This document shows, one piece after another, positions 42,649 through 51,333 of a stretch of DNA of 64,000 bases. Under the pieces are notes generated by a model. The model was not told the origin of the DNA and did not search any database. It worked only from the letters and a program-made list of their open reading frames with translations. Both the position numbers and the translations under genes were made by a program. Positions within the stretch are counted from its first letter, which is position 1. Each line of letters begins with the position of its first letter. Source of the DNA: Solirubrobacter ginsenosidimutans (GTDB taxonomy: Bacteria; Actinomycetota; Thermoleophilia; Solirubrobacterales; Solirubrobacteraceae); the NCBI RefSeq assembly GCF_027587205.1, contig NZ_JAPDOD010000031.1, forward strand, positions 48,505-112,504. Reading direction: 5' to 3'.

Positions 42649-44136
42649 CTAGAAGATCTCCCCCAGCTGGACGATGACGTACCAGCCGGCGAAGAAGCCG
42701 TAGAACAGCACCGCGACGCACAGTGCGCCCAGCCGCAGGCCGCGGACGCGGATCGCGGGCGGCAGCCCGGTGCGGTTGAGCCTGATCAGCAGGATCGAGT
42801 AGATGAACATCACGATCCCGTTCAGACAGGCCGAGAGCACCAGCAGGACGAGCGGCTGATCGAAGCCCGAGGCGAGGACGGCCACGCCCAGCAGGCACAT
42901 CGTCCACACGATCGCCGCGTAGATCTTCGACTCGCTCCAGCGCGCGTTGTCGCGCAGGTGCAGGGTCTTCAGAACGTCAGCGCAGAGACGTGCGACGTAG
43001 TCGACGACGCCCAGCGCCACCAGCACCAGCGAGATCGACCCGAAGATCCAGAAGAACGTGCCGAACCACGGCCCGACGACGTCCTTCAGGACCTCGCCCT
43101 CGCCCTTGATGAAGTCGAAGTCGGCCTCGTCGGAGATGTTCTTGCCGTAGACCGTCGAGTACGCGAGGACGGAGAAGACGACGATCGAGGCCAGGCAGAT
43201 GGCCCAGAAGGAGACGAGCTGCTCCTTGTTGGCCACGCTGAACCACTTGCGGAAGCGGCCGATGTTCTCCTCGTCCTGGCGCATCATCGTGCCGGTCGAG
43301 GCGGCCGGCTCCGGCGCGCCGGTGACCGGGGACTCGATCCGCGGCGCGTAGGCGCCCATGCCGAAGCCCTTCTCGCGGATCCAGTTGGACTGCACGAGGT
43401 TGTTCGCCCCGCCCGCGCCCGCGAACACGAGTCCGGCGAGCAGCGTTGAGATCGCGACATCGCTCGTCGGCAAGGTCCCGAAGTTGGACACGTTGTCGCT
43501 CAGCGCGCCCCAGTCCGACGGACTGATCGCGGCCACGATCGCGATCAACAGGAAGACGATCGTCAGGCCGACCTTGAAGAACTCCGCGCCCTCCAGGGCC
43601 TTGTAGACCACGGGTGACGTCGTCAGCGCCACCCCGATCGAGATCAGCACGATCATCGCGATCACCGTCGGCGATCCACCCACCAGGTAGCTGAAGGTCG
43701 TCGCGCCCGCGGTCGCCCATCCCGGCCAGATGTTCGGGACCACCGCGAAGACGCAGAACAGGATCCCCCATGGCTTCCACGAGCGCGCGAAGCCCGCGAT
43801 CGCCGTCTCCCCCGTGGCGAGCGTGTAGCGCTCGATCTCCATGTTGAGGAAGTACTGGATCGTCACGCCGACGAAGGCCAGGTACAGGAACCCGATCCCC
43901 GCGTTGGCGCTGATGTAGGGCCAGAGGATGTACTCGCCTGAGCCGACCCCGACCCCCGCGAGGATCACGCTCGGCCCGAGCACCTTGCGCAGTGGCAAGG
44001 GCTCCGGCATGTCGCGGTACTCCATCGGCGGCAGGTGATCGCTGCGCGCTTCCGGCGCATACACCGGCTCCGGCTGATCGGGGCGACCGAACCGCCCCTT
44101 GGTGGTCGTGCCACGGGTGCCGACCTCTTGGGCCAA
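42649..44136 (-). CDS. Nramp family divalent metal transporter-like membrane protein
   Basis: 495-aa polytopic membrane protein with about 11-12 helices. PLPLRKVLGPSVILAGVGVG and GEYILWPYISANAGIGFLYL match the first Nramp helices, followed by MEIERYTLATGETAIAGFAR. The DPGN metal motif of classical Nramp TM1 is absent: at that place the sequence is GVGVGSGEY, as in the Nramp-related branch (NRMT or amino-acid/other-solute types). So a Mn2+/Fe2+ role is doubtful. TTG 44136 was chosen because GGAGGTGA stands about 6 nt upstream; the frame is open to 44229. Confidence 0.8.
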   Translation of the reverse strand: MAQEVGTRGTTTKGRFGRPDQPEPVYAPEARSDHLPPMEYRDMPEPLPLRKVLGPSVILAGVGVGSGEYILWPYISANAGIGFLYLAFVGVTIQYFLNMEIERYTLATGETAIAGFARSWKPWGILFCVFAVVPNIWPGWATAGATTFSYLVGGSPTVIAMIVLISIGVALTTSPVVYKALEGAEFFKVGLTIVFLLIAIVAAISPSDWGALSDNVSNFGTLPTSDVAISTLLAGLVFAGAGGANNLVQSNWIREKGFGMGAYAPRIESPVTGAPEPAASTGTMMRQDEENIGRFRKWFSVANKEQLVSFWAICLASIVVFSVLAYSTVYGKNISDEADFDFIKGEGEVLKDVVGPWFGTFFWIFGSISLVLVALGVVDYVARLCADVLKTLHLRDNARWSESKIYAAIVWTMCLLGVAVLASGFDQPLVLLVLSACLNGIVMFIYSILLIRLNRTGLPPAIRVRGLRLGALCVAVLFYGFFAGWYVIVQLGEIF

Positions 44137-44259
44137 CGTCCTCACCTCCCCCCGCGGCGCCTCCCATTCCAGCCGCCGCGGCCTTTGTTGCGGACGTTTC
44201 CCATTCTTGCCAGGGCCTGGCGCGCGCAAACTCAGGCGCCAGGCCCTCGGGCGTCAGCC

Positions 44260-44619
44260 CTAGCTGACGATGAGCTTGCCCTTCATGCCCGCCTTGGCGT
44301 GCCCGTCGACGGTGCAGAGGAAGGTGTAGGTGCCCTTCTTCAGGGTCGCGGAGACGGTTGACGTGCCGCCCTTGTTCACGACCTTGCCCTTGCCCTTGCC
44401 CTGGATGCTGATGTTGTGCGGGAGCGAGGACGGATTGCTCAGGCTGAGCGTGACCTTGCCCGACTTGGCGCGGATCGTGGACTTGTTGAACTTCAGCTTC
44501 GACTTGTCGGCCGACAGCTTGTAAGTCGTGTTCGGCGCCGCCGAGACAGCGGTCGTCGCCACGCCACCGAGGCCGACGGCCAACACGACGGCTCCCGCGG
44601 CGAGCTTGTTCTTGCGCAT
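44260..44619 (-). CDS. Small secreted cupredoxin (plastocyanin-like)
   Basis: 119 aa. Signal peptide with KLAAGAVVLAVGLGGVA and cleavage near VSAAP; one cupredoxin domain. The type-1 copper ligands can be read as His in SLPHNISIQG and Cys, His, Met in YTFLCTVDGHAKAGMKG, all in normal order. Strong GGAGGGT precedes ATG 44619. Probably an extracytoplasmic electron carrier; second cupredoxin of the window. Confidence 0.88.
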   Translation of the reverse strand: MRKNKLAAGAVVLAVGLGGVATTAVSAAPNTTYKLSADKSKLKFNKSTIRAKSGKVTLSLSNPSSLPHNISIQGKGKGKVVNKGGTSTVSATLKKGTYTFLCTVDGHAKAGMKGKLIVS

Positions 44620-44677
44620 CTTGCACCCTCCATTCGATTCCCGACGCGGAGGTCTACGCACTGCCCCCGCCCCGGGT

Positions 44678-45673
44678 TCAGAGTACGCGCCGGGCCCAGG
44701 TGAAGCGAGCCTGGCGCCATTCGTCGTCGAGCGAGGACACGTAGACGCCCTGCGCCGAGGAGTGGATCATCCAGTGCGGCGAGAGCGCGATCCCGACGTG
44801 GTCGACGCCGGTCTCGGTCGCCTTGCCGTTGAACTTCGCGGTGCCGAAGAACACGAGATCGCCGGGCGCGATCTCGTCCAGGCGCAGCCGCTCGCGCTTG
44901 GGGATCTCCCCCGCCATCTGCGCCGCGGTGCGGCCGGTGATCCCCGTGCCGGCCGGAAGGTTCGAGAGCTTGAAGGTGCGCCAGACGAACCCGGAGCAGT
45001 CGTAGCCCCCGTGCGCCTGATAGCCGTACGTGGAGGACGTGGTGTCGGTCTCGCCGCCCCAGATGTAGGGCATGCCGATCTTCGAGACCGCGACGCGCAG
45101 GGCGCTTCGGGTCGTGGCGTCGTAGCTCGGGAGAGCGAAGGCGCCGAGCTGGGCGCGGGCGTTCTCGACGGCCCAGTCGCGGCTCTGCAGGAGCGTCGCG
45201 AAGGAGTGGGCGGCCTCGGCGCGGGTGATCGGCTCCCACGGGTAGAGCTCGAGCGCGTCGTCGGAGGCCGGATGGTTCGTTCGCAGACCGAGGAAGCGGG
45301 CGACGACCTCGGTGCCGAACGTGCGCGGCGGGTTCAACCCCGCCTGGCGGGCGGTGTCCTGGACGTGGGCGGCAATGTCATTCAGGCCGAGCTGGGCGAC
45401 CAGCCGCGCGTCGAACGCGGTGACCGAGACGGTCGTCTGCGCGGCGCCGGCGACCGGCTGGCCGGCGAGCGCGGTCAGTGCCTCCCCCAGCTGGGCGCCC
45501 GTCAGGTCACGCTCGCCGTGGAAGCGGCCGTCGTCGAGGCGGGCGAGGATGCCGGCGGCGACGACGTCCTCCTGCTCTGAGCGGTTCCAGTTGGCACGCG
45601 TGGCGGCGTGGGCGGTGGGGCCACAGGTCAGCGCCGCGACCGCGGCGACCAGGAGGAGCGAGAGGCGGCGCAT
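44678..45673 (-). CDS. Secreted NlpC/P60 peptidoglycan endopeptidase
   Basis: 331 aa. Signal peptide RLSLLLVAAVAALTCGPTAHA. The N-terminal half has two SLH-like stretches (GILARLDDGRFHGERDLTGA, ELYPWEPITRAEAAHSFATL) that may hold the protein at the cell wall. The C-terminal NlpC/P60 domain begins RVAVSKIGMPYIWGG, with catalytic Cys in GGYDCSGFVWRTF and His in GVDHVGIALS. Cleaves D-Glu-mDAP type bonds in peptidoglycan. ATG 45673 was chosen as the signal start. Confidence 0.9.
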   Translation of the reverse strand: MRRLSLLLVAAVAALTCGPTAHAATRANWNRSEQEDVVAAGILARLDDGRFHGERDLTGAQLGEALTALAGQPVAGAAQTTVSVTAFDARLVAQLGLNDIAAHVQDTARQAGLNPPRTFGTEVVARFLGLRTNHPASDDALELYPWEPITRAEAAHSFATLLQSRDWAVENARAQLGAFALPSYDATTRSALRVAVSKIGMPYIWGGETDTTSSTYGYQAHGGYDCSGFVWRTFKLSNLPAGTGITGRTAAQMAGEIPKRERLRLDEIAPGDLVFFGTAKFNGKATETGVDHVGIALSPHWMIHSSAQGVYVSSLDDEWRQARFTWARRVL

Positions 45674-45715
45674 CTTCGGTTGTTGGTCGGCGCGTGGGCG
45701 TGGAAACATGAGCGC

Positions 45716-46000
45716 GTGGAGCTCTCGGTCGCCTTCACGCTCTGGGTCTCGTTCGGCGCCTTCCTGTTCTTCCCGACCGTCAAGGCGCCGCCGCTGTTCG
45801 CCCGCACGGCGATCGCGCTGTGCAGCGCCGAGTTGCTCGCCTGCCTGCTGTGGACGGCTGGGAGGACCTGCATCGTGCCCGGCTGCCCCGCGATGGGCGC
45901 GACCGCCCGCACCGCCGCCGCCGTCGACATCCCCGCGCTGACGGCGCTGATGCTCGTCCTCGCCGGGGTCTACGGGCTGCGCGTCGCCAAGAACTGGTAG
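45716..46000 (+). CDS. Small membrane protein of unknown function
   Basis: 94 aa from GTG 45716. Three hydrophobic segments: VAFTLWVSFGAFLFFP, ARTAIALCSAELLACLLW and IPALTALMLVLAGVYGLRV, with CIVPGCPAMG between. No family recognised. It is divergent from the NlpC/P60 gene and lies 9 bp before the epimerase gene. Confidence 0.6.
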   Translation: MELSVAFTLWVSFGAFLFFPTVKAPPLFARTAIALCSAELLACLLWTAGRTCIVPGCPAMGATARTAAAVDIPALTALMLVLAGVYGLRVAKNW

Positions 46001-46009
46001 GCCTCCGGT

Positions 46010-46957
46010 ATGGAGATCCTCGTCACAGGCGCCCGAGGCAAGGTCGGCGCGGCCACGGTCCACGACCTGCTCGAGGCCGGGCATCGGGTCACGGGCTGCG
46101 ATCTGATCGCTCCGGTCTACGAAGGTGGCAACCGCGGCGCGCACTACTTCCAGGCGGATCTCACCGATCCGGGGGACGCGTTCGCGGCGGTGCGCGGCGC
46201 CGATGTCGTCATCCATTGCGCGGCGCTGCCCGAGCCGACCCGCAACGCCCCGCACAAGGTCTTCGGCAACAACGTGATGGCGACGTTCAACCTGGCCGAG
46301 GCGTGCGTGCGGGTGGGTGTGGACCGGCTCGTGAACGTCTCTTCGGAGACCGTCGCCGGGATGGGCTTCGCGGAGCGTTCCTTCCACGCGCCCGCGGCGC
46401 CGATCGACGAGTCGCTGGAGAACCGCCCGCAGGACCCCTACGCGCTCGCCAAGGTGTTCGGCGAGCAACTGATGGACGCCGCGGTCGCGCGCTCGGACCT
46501 GCGCGCGATCTCGATCCGGCCGACGTGGGTGCAGTGGGAGGGCAACTACCAGCGCTCGCTCTCGCCCTGGCTCACCGATCCCCTCGGCGGCGAGTCCAGC
46601 GCGAACTTCTGGAGCTACGTCGACGCCTACGACCTCGCCCACGCATTGCGGCTGGCGGCGGAGAGCTCGCTGCCCGGGCACGAGACGATGTACGTCAGCG
46701 GGCTCGACAACGGCGCCGGACGGCCGCTGCGGGAGCTGATCTCGCATCACTTCGGGTCGGAGGTGACCGTCGGCGAGTTGGAGCGCGAGGACGCGAGCGG
46801 GATCTCGAGCGCGCGTGCCGCAGAGCTGCTCGGCTACCAGCCCACGCGGTCCTGGCGGGACTACTTGAGCGAGGCGGGCGAGCTGCTGCCGGAGGCGAGC
46901 GAGCGGCTCGCGCACGGCCGGACCGGAGTCCAGCGCGGGCGAGCCGCCCTCTCTTAG
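46010..46957 (+). CDS. NAD-dependent epimerase/dehydratase (extended SDR)
   Basis: 315 aa Rossmann enzyme. ILVTGARGKVGAATVHDLLE (GxxGxxG), an Asp cofactor end CDLIAPVY, VNVSSETVAGMG and DPYALAKVFGEQLMD (YxxxK) are present; EPTRNAPHKVFGNNVMATFN matches UDP-sugar epimerase-like proteins. Substrate unknown; nucleotide-sugar or sugar acid dehydrogenase likely. The gene ends 3 bp before the convergent ftsH. Confidence 0.88.
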   Translation: MEILVTGARGKVGAATVHDLLEAGHRVTGCDLIAPVYEGGNRGAHYFQADLTDPGDAFAAVRGADVVIHCAALPEPTRNAPHKVFGNNVMATFNLAEACVRVGVDRLVNVSSETVAGMGFAERSFHAPAAPIDESLENRPQDPYALAKVFGEQLMDAAVARSDLRAISIRPTWVQWEGNYQRSLSPWLTDPLGGESSANFWSYVDAYDLAHALRLAAESSLPGHETMYVSGLDNGAGRPLRELISHHFGSEVTVGELEREDASGISSARAAELLGYQPTRSWRDYLSEAGELLPEASERLAHGRTGVQRGRAALS

Positions 46958-46960
46958 GCC

Positions 46961-48964
46961 CTACGCGACGCTCGGCTCGTTCGCCGCGACGCGCGGGATG
47001 GGAACGCCCGCCGCATTGTAGGCGTCGTCCATGTCGAGCGTCTCCTCCTCGAGGAGGCGCTCGGTCAGGCTGTCGAGCTTGTCGCGATGGTCGGTGAGCA
47101 GGCGAGTGACGATCTGGTACTGCTCCTCGACGATCCGCCGCACCTCGGTGTCGATCAGCTGCTGCGTCGTCTCCGAGACCTCGGAGACGCCGGGCAGCAG
47201 CGGGCCCTGCGAGTCGGACGGAATGACCGCGATCGGCCCGATCGCCTGGCTCATGCCCCACCGGCCGACCATCTGACGGGCGATCCCCGTGAGTTGCTGG
47301 ATGTCGGATTCCGCGCCGGCGCTGATGCTGTCGTAGACCAGCTCCTCGGCGATCCGGCCGCCGAGCGCGACCCGGATCCGGCCGTGCAGATAGTCGACGT
47401 CGTAGTTCGTGCGCTCGTTGTCGGGGCTCGAGATGGTCACGCCCAGGGACATCGTGCGCGGGATGATCGACACCTTGCGCACGGGGTCCGCGCCCGGGGT
47501 CATCATGCCCACGATCGCGTGCCCCGCCTCGTGGTAGGCCGTCCGCCGCTTCTCCTCGTCGGACAGGATGATCCCTCGCGGCGCGCCCAGGATGATCTTC
47601 TCGAGGCTGTCCGTGAAGTCCAGCCGCTGGACCTTGGTGTGCCCGCGGCGGGCCGCGAGCAGCGCCGCCTCGTTGGCCAGGTTGGCGATATCGGCGCCCA
47701 CCATGCCCGGGGAGATCGCGGCGATGTCGTCCAAGTCGACGTCGCTGTCCAGCGGCAGGCTGCGCGTGTGGACCTCGAGGATCTTCTTGCGGCCGTCCTT
47801 GTCGGGCGGCGGGACCGTCACGCGCCGGTCGAACCGGCCCGGTCGCAGCAGCGCCTGATCGAGGATCTCCGCCCGGTTCGTCGCCCCGAGCACGATCACC
47901 GTGTCGCCCGTCTCGAACCCGTCCATCTCCGTGAGGATCTGGTTGAGCGTCTGCTCGCGCTCGTCGTTGCCGCCGCCGAACGAGTTGCCGGCGCTGCGGC
48001 TGCGCCCGATCGCGTCGAGCTCGTCGATGAAGATGATCGCCGGCGCGGCTTCCTTCGCCTGCTTGAAAAGGTCGCGCACGCGGGACGCGCCGATGCCGAC
48101 GATGGCCTCGACGAACTCAGACGCGGAGACGGAGAAGAACGGCACGCCGGCCTCACCCGCGACTGCCCTCGCGAGCAGCGTCTTGCCCGTGCCGGGACGC
48201 CCCGCGAGCAGGACGCCTCGTGGAATCCGGCCACCGAGCTTCTGGTACTTCTCGGGGTTCTTGAGGAAGTCGACGACCTCGGTGAGCTCGCCCTTGGCCT
48301 CGTCGATCCCCGCGACGTCCTTGAACGTCACGCGCTGGTCGTTGCCCTCGACGCGGCGCGCCTTCGAGCGCCCGAACGCCCCGATCGCGCCCATCTGCCC
48401 GCCCGCCGCTCGTCTGCTCAGCCAGACGAAGAGGAACACGAGCAGGATCACGGGGCCGAACCCGAGGATCAAATTCGTCAGGAACCCGCGCCCGTCGTTG
48501 ATCGGCTGCGCGGTGATGTCCACCTTCGCCGCCTTGAGCACGGACTGCAGGCGCGCGCTGTCGTAGATCTCATACGACGGGATCTCGGTCTCGAAGTTCT
48601 TGACCGCGTCAGCCTTGTCGTCGGGGTATTTGACGTCGTTCTTGAAGACGCCCTCCATGCTGGCGCCCTGCGTCTTGATCTTCGTGACGTTGCCCTTCGC
48701 GACCTGCTGCAGGAATCCGGGCGCACCGGACGGCGCGTCATACGGGATGGTCACGCTCTTCGCCTTGCCCGGCGCGAAGAACGCGACGCTGAGGTAGTTC
48801 ACGGCCAGCAGCGACAACACGATGATCCAGAACGTCCGCCCACCCGGAATCCTCGGCATCCGTGACGGAGTCGGAACTCCAGGACGCTTCGCGGGCGGCT
48901 TGCCCGGCTCTTGTCTCGGGGGCAGCGGAGTCCGCGGTCGCCGCTCAGTTGGGGAATCCGCCAT
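46961..48964 (-). CDS. ftsH: ATP-dependent zinc metalloprotease FtsH
   Basis: 667 aa. A Pro-rich cytoplasmic N-terminus, TM1 ([20 protein letters not shown]), a periplasm-side domain of about 100 residues, TM2 ([14 protein letters not shown]), AAA+ domain with Walker [21 protein letters not shown], Walker [13 protein letters not shown], second region of homology RPGRFDRRV, and the M41 protease HEXXH in [11 protein letters not shown]. The Walker A position after the first Gly is Arg instead of the usual Pro. Membrane protein quality control. Confidence 0.96.
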   Translation of the reverse strand: MADSPTERRPRTPLPPRQEPGKPPAKRPGVPTPSRMPRIPGGRTFWIIVLSLLAVNYLSVAFFAPGKAKSVTIPYDAPSGAPGFLQQVAKGNVTKIKTQGASMEGVFKNDVKYPDDKADAVKNFETEIPSYEIYDSARLQSVLKAAKVDITAQPINDGRGFLTNLILGFGPVILLVFLFVWLSRRAAGGQMGAIGAFGRSKARRVEGNDQRVTFKDVAGIDEAKGELTEVVDFLKNPEKYQKLGGRIPRGVLLAGRPGTGKTLLARAVAGEAGVPFFSVSASEFVEAIVGIGASRVRDLFKQAKEAAPAIIFIDELDAIGRSRSAGNSFGGGNDEREQTLNQILTEMDGFETGDTVIVLGATNRAEILDQALLRPGRFDRRVTVPPPDKDGRKKILEVHTRSLPLDSDVDLDDIAAISPGMVGADIANLANEAALLAARRGHTKVQRLDFTDSLEKIILGAPRGIILSDEEKRRTAYHEAGHAIVGMMTPGADPVRKVSIIPRTMSLGVTISSPDNERTNYDVDYLHGRIRVALGGRIAEELVYDSISAGAESDIQQLTGIARQMVGRWGMSQAIGPIAVIPSDSQGPLLPGVSEVSETTQQLIDTEVRRIVEEQYQIVTRLLTDHRDKLDSLTERLLEEETLDMDDAYNAAGVPIPRVAANEPSVA

Positions 48965-49008
48965 GCCTTGACTCTACAGGCGCTCTCACAAGACCAAATC
49001 AAGCTGGC

Positions 49009-49014
49009 TATACT
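49009..49014 (+). promoter_or_regulatory. -10 element of tRNA-Gly
   Basis: TATACT ends 12 nt before the tRNA 5' end, as expected for a tRNA promoter. The hexamer 17-18 nt upstream is a poor -35. The region lies between ftsH (divergent) and the tRNA. Confidence 0.6.
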
Positions 49015-49026
49015 CGCTGCCGCCGT

Positions 49027-49100
49027 GCGGATGTAGCTCAGTTGGCTAGAGCGTCTGCTTGCCATGCAGAAGGTCGAGGGTTCGAGTCCCTTCATCCGCT
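49027..49100 (+). tRNA. tRNA-Gly (anticodon GCC)
   Basis: 74-nt cloverleaf: acceptor GCGGATG/CATCCGC, anticodon stem TCTGC/GCAGA with loop TTGCCAT (anticodon GCC), T stem GAGGG/CCCTT with TTCGAGT, discriminator U as in bacterial tRNA-Gly. CCA is not encoded. Confidence 0.97.
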
Positions 49101-49104
49101 TCAC

Positions 49105-49132
49105 CGAAAGGCCCGCAATCGCGGGCCTTTCG
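49105..49132 (+). terminator. Intrinsic terminator of tRNA-Gly
   Basis: CGAAAGGCCCGC (49105-49116) pairs perfectly with GCGGGCCTTTCG (49121-49132) over AATC. The 3' foot runs into the left copy of the 124-bp direct repeat. Confidence 0.8.
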
Positions 49133-49254
49133 TCGTTTCGGGCCTGATTCCGCGGCCTAGAGCCAAATTCCGGACGCTGGCCTAGCGCCCGTACATGATC
49201 ACGGTCACGCCGATCAGGCAGATCGCGGCGCCGAGCAGGTCGGCGCGGTCGAGG
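49131..49254. repeat. Left copy of a 124-bp direct repeat
   Basis: 49131-49254 matches 50645-50768 in the same orientation with about seven differences. The first third is non-coding (GCGGCCTAGAGCCAAATTC is shared), the rest is the 3' end of a YnfA-like gene. The copies flank 1.39 kb holding a gene fragment, an ABM monooxygenase and a LysR regulator. The left copy begins at the tRNA-Gly terminator. Confidence 0.85.
49182..49254 (-). pseudogene. UPF0060/YnfA-like gene, 3' fragment
   Basis: The minus strand reads RADLLGAAICLIGVTVIMYG then R and TAG (49184-49182), identical to the C-terminus of the full-length gene at 50696-51019. The frame is lost at 49254 where the repeat ends. A duplicated gene end, not functional. 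Confidence 0.8.
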
Positions 49255-49331
49255 ACTACCTCGACCACGTCCGCTTCTCGGCCCGCCTGCTGGAGCACCC
49301 GGCCGCCGAGGGCGGCCCGCCCGCGGGCTGA
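49254..49331 (+). pseudogene. C-terminal fragment of an unidentified gene
   Basis: Immediately after the repeat, the plus strand reads DYLDHVRFSARLLEHPAAEG then GPPAG and TGA at 49329-49331. The amphipathic helix and stop look like a genuine protein C-terminus, but nothing upstream in frame fits because the sequence there is the ynfA copy. It is probably the end of a gene cut off when this segment joined the repeat. Confidence 0.4.
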
Positions 49332-49338
49332 CGCCCGC

Positions 49339-49638
49339 TCAGGCGACCTCGCCGGCAGCGAAGTGCAGCAACTCGGGCGGTCCGGTCAAGAGCTCGTCCG
49401 CCCGGTCGAGCAGGCGCCTGATGTGCGGGGTCTGCCCGTGCGCGGCGAAGGCCTCGTCGTCGGCCCAGCGCTCGAGCACCGCGTACCGCGTCGGCGTCCC
49501 CGCCAGGCGGCGCACCGCGTAGGCGACGTTGCCCGGCTCGGCGCGCGACGGCGTGACCGCCGCCTTCAGGACATCCTCGACGTCCTGAGCGCGGTGCTCG
49601 GCCGGGGTGAACAAGGCGATGATCTCGAGTTCGTGCAT
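49339..49638 (-). CDS. Antibiotic biosynthesis monooxygenase (ABM) domain protein
   Basis: 99 aa, dimeric alpha-beta ferredoxin-like fold. ELEIIALFTPAEHRAQDVED, YAVRRLAGTPTRYAVLERWA and DDEAFAAHGQTPHIRRLLD are the ABM pattern (YgiN/LsrG type). Members act as cofactor-independent monooxygenases on quinones or as stress proteins. ATG 49638 was chosen; it is divergent from the LysR gene with 68 bp between, so LysR probably regulates it. Confidence 0.88.
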   Translation of the reverse strand: MHELEIIALFTPAEHRAQDVEDVLKAAVTPSRAEPGNVAYAVRRLAGTPTRYAVLERWADDEAFAAHGQTPHIRRLLDRADELLTGPPELLHFAAGEVA

Positions 49639-49706
49639 GACGGCGAGCGTATGGCCGCGCGCTCGCCGGGGGAAACAGGCCGGGGTTGTCACGTCACAAT
49701 GGCGCC

Positions 49707-50600
49707 GTGCCTGAGCTCCGTCACCTGCGCTACGCCGTGGCCGTCGCCGACGAGCTGAACTTCACGCGCGCCGCCGAAAAGCTGGGGGTCTCCCAGCAGG
49801 TGCTCAGCGAGCAGGTCCGCCGGCTGGAGGACGAGCTCGGGCTGCGCATCTTCGACCGCACGACCCGCCACGTGCGCGTGACCTCGCACGGGCGCCCGAT
49901 CGTCGACGAGGCCCGCGCGGTCGTCGCGGCGGCCGACGCGCTGCGCGACCGCGCGCGCCGGGTGGGCGCCGCGCAGACCGGGGTCGTGCTCCTGGGCTAC
50001 TGGCGGACGGCGGCGTTCGACACCGGACCCCGGCTCGTCTCAGCCGTCACCGAGGCGCGGCCCGAGCTGCGCGTGGAGGTACGCGAGGTCCCGACCCGGC
50101 AGCTCGCGCAGGCGGTACGCGACGGTGACGTCGACGTGGCGTTGTCGCGCTGGGCGGCCGATACCGACCAGCTGTTCACCCACACCCTCCGCCGCCTGCG
50201 CTCCGGGGTCATCGTCCGCGCCGACGACGCGCTGGCCGGCCGTGCGGAGGTCGCCCTGGGCGACCTCGCGGGGCACTCGCTGGTGATGCGCCGCCGAGAC
50301 GACTCGCCCGCGCGCCACGACGCGATCATGGCCGCCTGCGCCGCGGCCGGCGTGGTCCCCGAGATCGTCACGGTGCGCCTGCCGTTCGACCCGCTGTTCA
50401 CCGACGTCGTGGAAGGACGAGGCGTCCAGATCGCATCGGAGTCGGTCCGCGGCGCGCTGCCGGGCGGACTGACGTGGATCCCGCTGACGTCGGGCGTCCT
50501 GGAGGAGCAGGACGACCTGCTGTGGGACCCTGCGCGCTCGCATCCGGCGCGCGACGCGTTCCTCGACGAGGCCCGGCGCTGGGCCGGGGCGCAGGGGTGA
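49707..50600 (+). CDS. LysR-family transcriptional regulator
   Basis: 297 aa. The N-terminal helix-turn-helix reads LRHLRYAVAVADELNFTRAA with LGVSQQVLSEQVRRLEDELG and LRIFDRTTRHVRVT; the rest is a periplasmic-binding-like effector domain. GTG 49707 gives the normal start. A near palindrome TTGTCACGTCACAA (49686-49699) just upstream is a plausible autoregulatory site shared with the divergent ABM gene. Confidence 0.92.
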   Translation: MPELRHLRYAVAVADELNFTRAAEKLGVSQQVLSEQVRRLEDELGLRIFDRTTRHVRVTSHGRPIVDEARAVVAAADALRDRARRVGAAQTGVVLLGYWRTAAFDTGPRLVSAVTEARPELRVEVREVPTRQLAQAVRDGDVDVALSRWAADTDQLFTHTLRRLRSGVIVRADDALAGRAEVALGDLAGHSLVMRRRDDSPARHDAIMAACAAAGVVPEIVTVRLPFDPLFTDVVEGRGVQIASESVRGALPGGLTWIPLTSGVLEEQDDLLWDPARSHPARDAFLDEARRWAGAQG

Positions 50601-50644
50601 GCGCTCAGGGGGTCGCAGTGCGCCGGGTCCGCGGCGCAGCCCGT

Positions 50645-50768
50645 CGTCGTTTCAGGGCTGATTCGGCGGCCTAGAGCCAAATTCTGGACGCCGGCCTAGC
50701 GGCCGTACATGATCACGGTCACGCCGATCAGGCAGATCGCGGCGCCGAGCAGGTCGGCGCGGTCGGGG
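50645..50768. repeat. Right copy of the 124-bp direct repeat
   Basis: Parent-like copy: it includes the intact 3' end of the YnfA-like gene (stop at 50698-50696) plus 51 bp of downstream sequence. Beyond 50768 the gene continues normally, whereas the left copy stops. Confidence 0.85.
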
Positions 50769-51019
50769 CGGAAATCGTCGAAGACGACGCCCCAGAGCAA
50801 CGAGCCGACGATGAAGACGCCGCCGTACGCGGCCAGGACGCGCCCGAACTCCTGGCTGGGCTGGAGTGCGGCGAGCACGCCGTAGGCGGTCAACGCCATC
50901 GCGCCGAGGGCGACGAACGCGATCCCCTTATCGTCCTTGAAGCCGAGCCAGACCAGGTAGGCGCCGCCGATCTCGGCGATCGCGGCGGCGATGAAGAGGG
51001 CGATCGAGCGGGCGGTCAC
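50696..51019 (-). CDS. UPF0060/YnfA family small membrane protein
   Basis: 107 aa with four membrane helices: IALFIAAAIAEIGGAYLVWL, AFVALGAMALTAYGVLAAL, AAYGGVFIVGSLLWGVVFDD and LLGAAICLIGVTVIMYG. GGAYLVWLG, LQPSQEFGRVLAAYGGVFI and RPDRADLLGA are YnfA signatures. The family resembles half-size SMR efflux pumps. GTG 51019 overlaps the upstream gene stop (GTGA), making this the last gene of the arsenic operon and suggesting a link with arsenic or toxic-metabolite export. Confidence 0.92.
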   Translation of the reverse strand: MTARSIALFIAAAIAEIGGAYLVWLGFKDDKGIAFVALGAMALTAYGVLAALQPSQEFGRVLAAYGGVFIVGSLLWGVVFDDFRPDRADLLGAAICLIGVTVIMYGR

Positions 51020-51333
51020 CCGCGCATGGTCGCATCAGGCGCGAAGAGGAGATCGACGACCGGCCGGGCGTCCGGCGGGCCTGAGATGTCGAGGATCAAC
51101 GCGGTGTCGTCGCGGCGCAGATCGAAGTCGAGGAAGCCGCAGCACGCCGATTCGGCGGCGATCAGCTCGCGCGTGCGGCGCTCGATCTCGGGGGTGTCGC
51201 GCAGCCGCACCCGCAGTCCGGACTCGGTCGCCGTGCGCTCGAGGAGCCCGTCGGCGGCGAGCGCTTCGATCAGGGCCAGGCGGGCGCTCATCCCGTCCGG
51301 GCTCAAGCTGCAGGCGATGGGCAGGTCGGTCAT
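51016..51333 (-). CDS. Conserved CC-motif protein of the arsenic operon, function unknown
   Basis: 105 aa, no signal or TM. It begins LPIACSLSPDGMSARLALIE and has AESACCGFLDFDLRRDDTAL, a Cys pair that, with Cys8, could bind a soft metal or arsenite. Similar short proteins with an E-x-x-CC-x-F pattern are found in mercury and arsenic loci. It lies between arsC and the YnfA-like gene with 4-bp overlaps on both sides. Possibly an arsenite/metal chaperone; that is inference. Confidence 0.75.
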   Translation of the reverse strand: MTDLPIACSLSPDGMSARLALIEALAADGLLERTATESGLRVRLRDTPEIERRTRELIAAESACCGFLDFDLRRDDTALILDISGPPDARPVVDLLFAPDATMRG

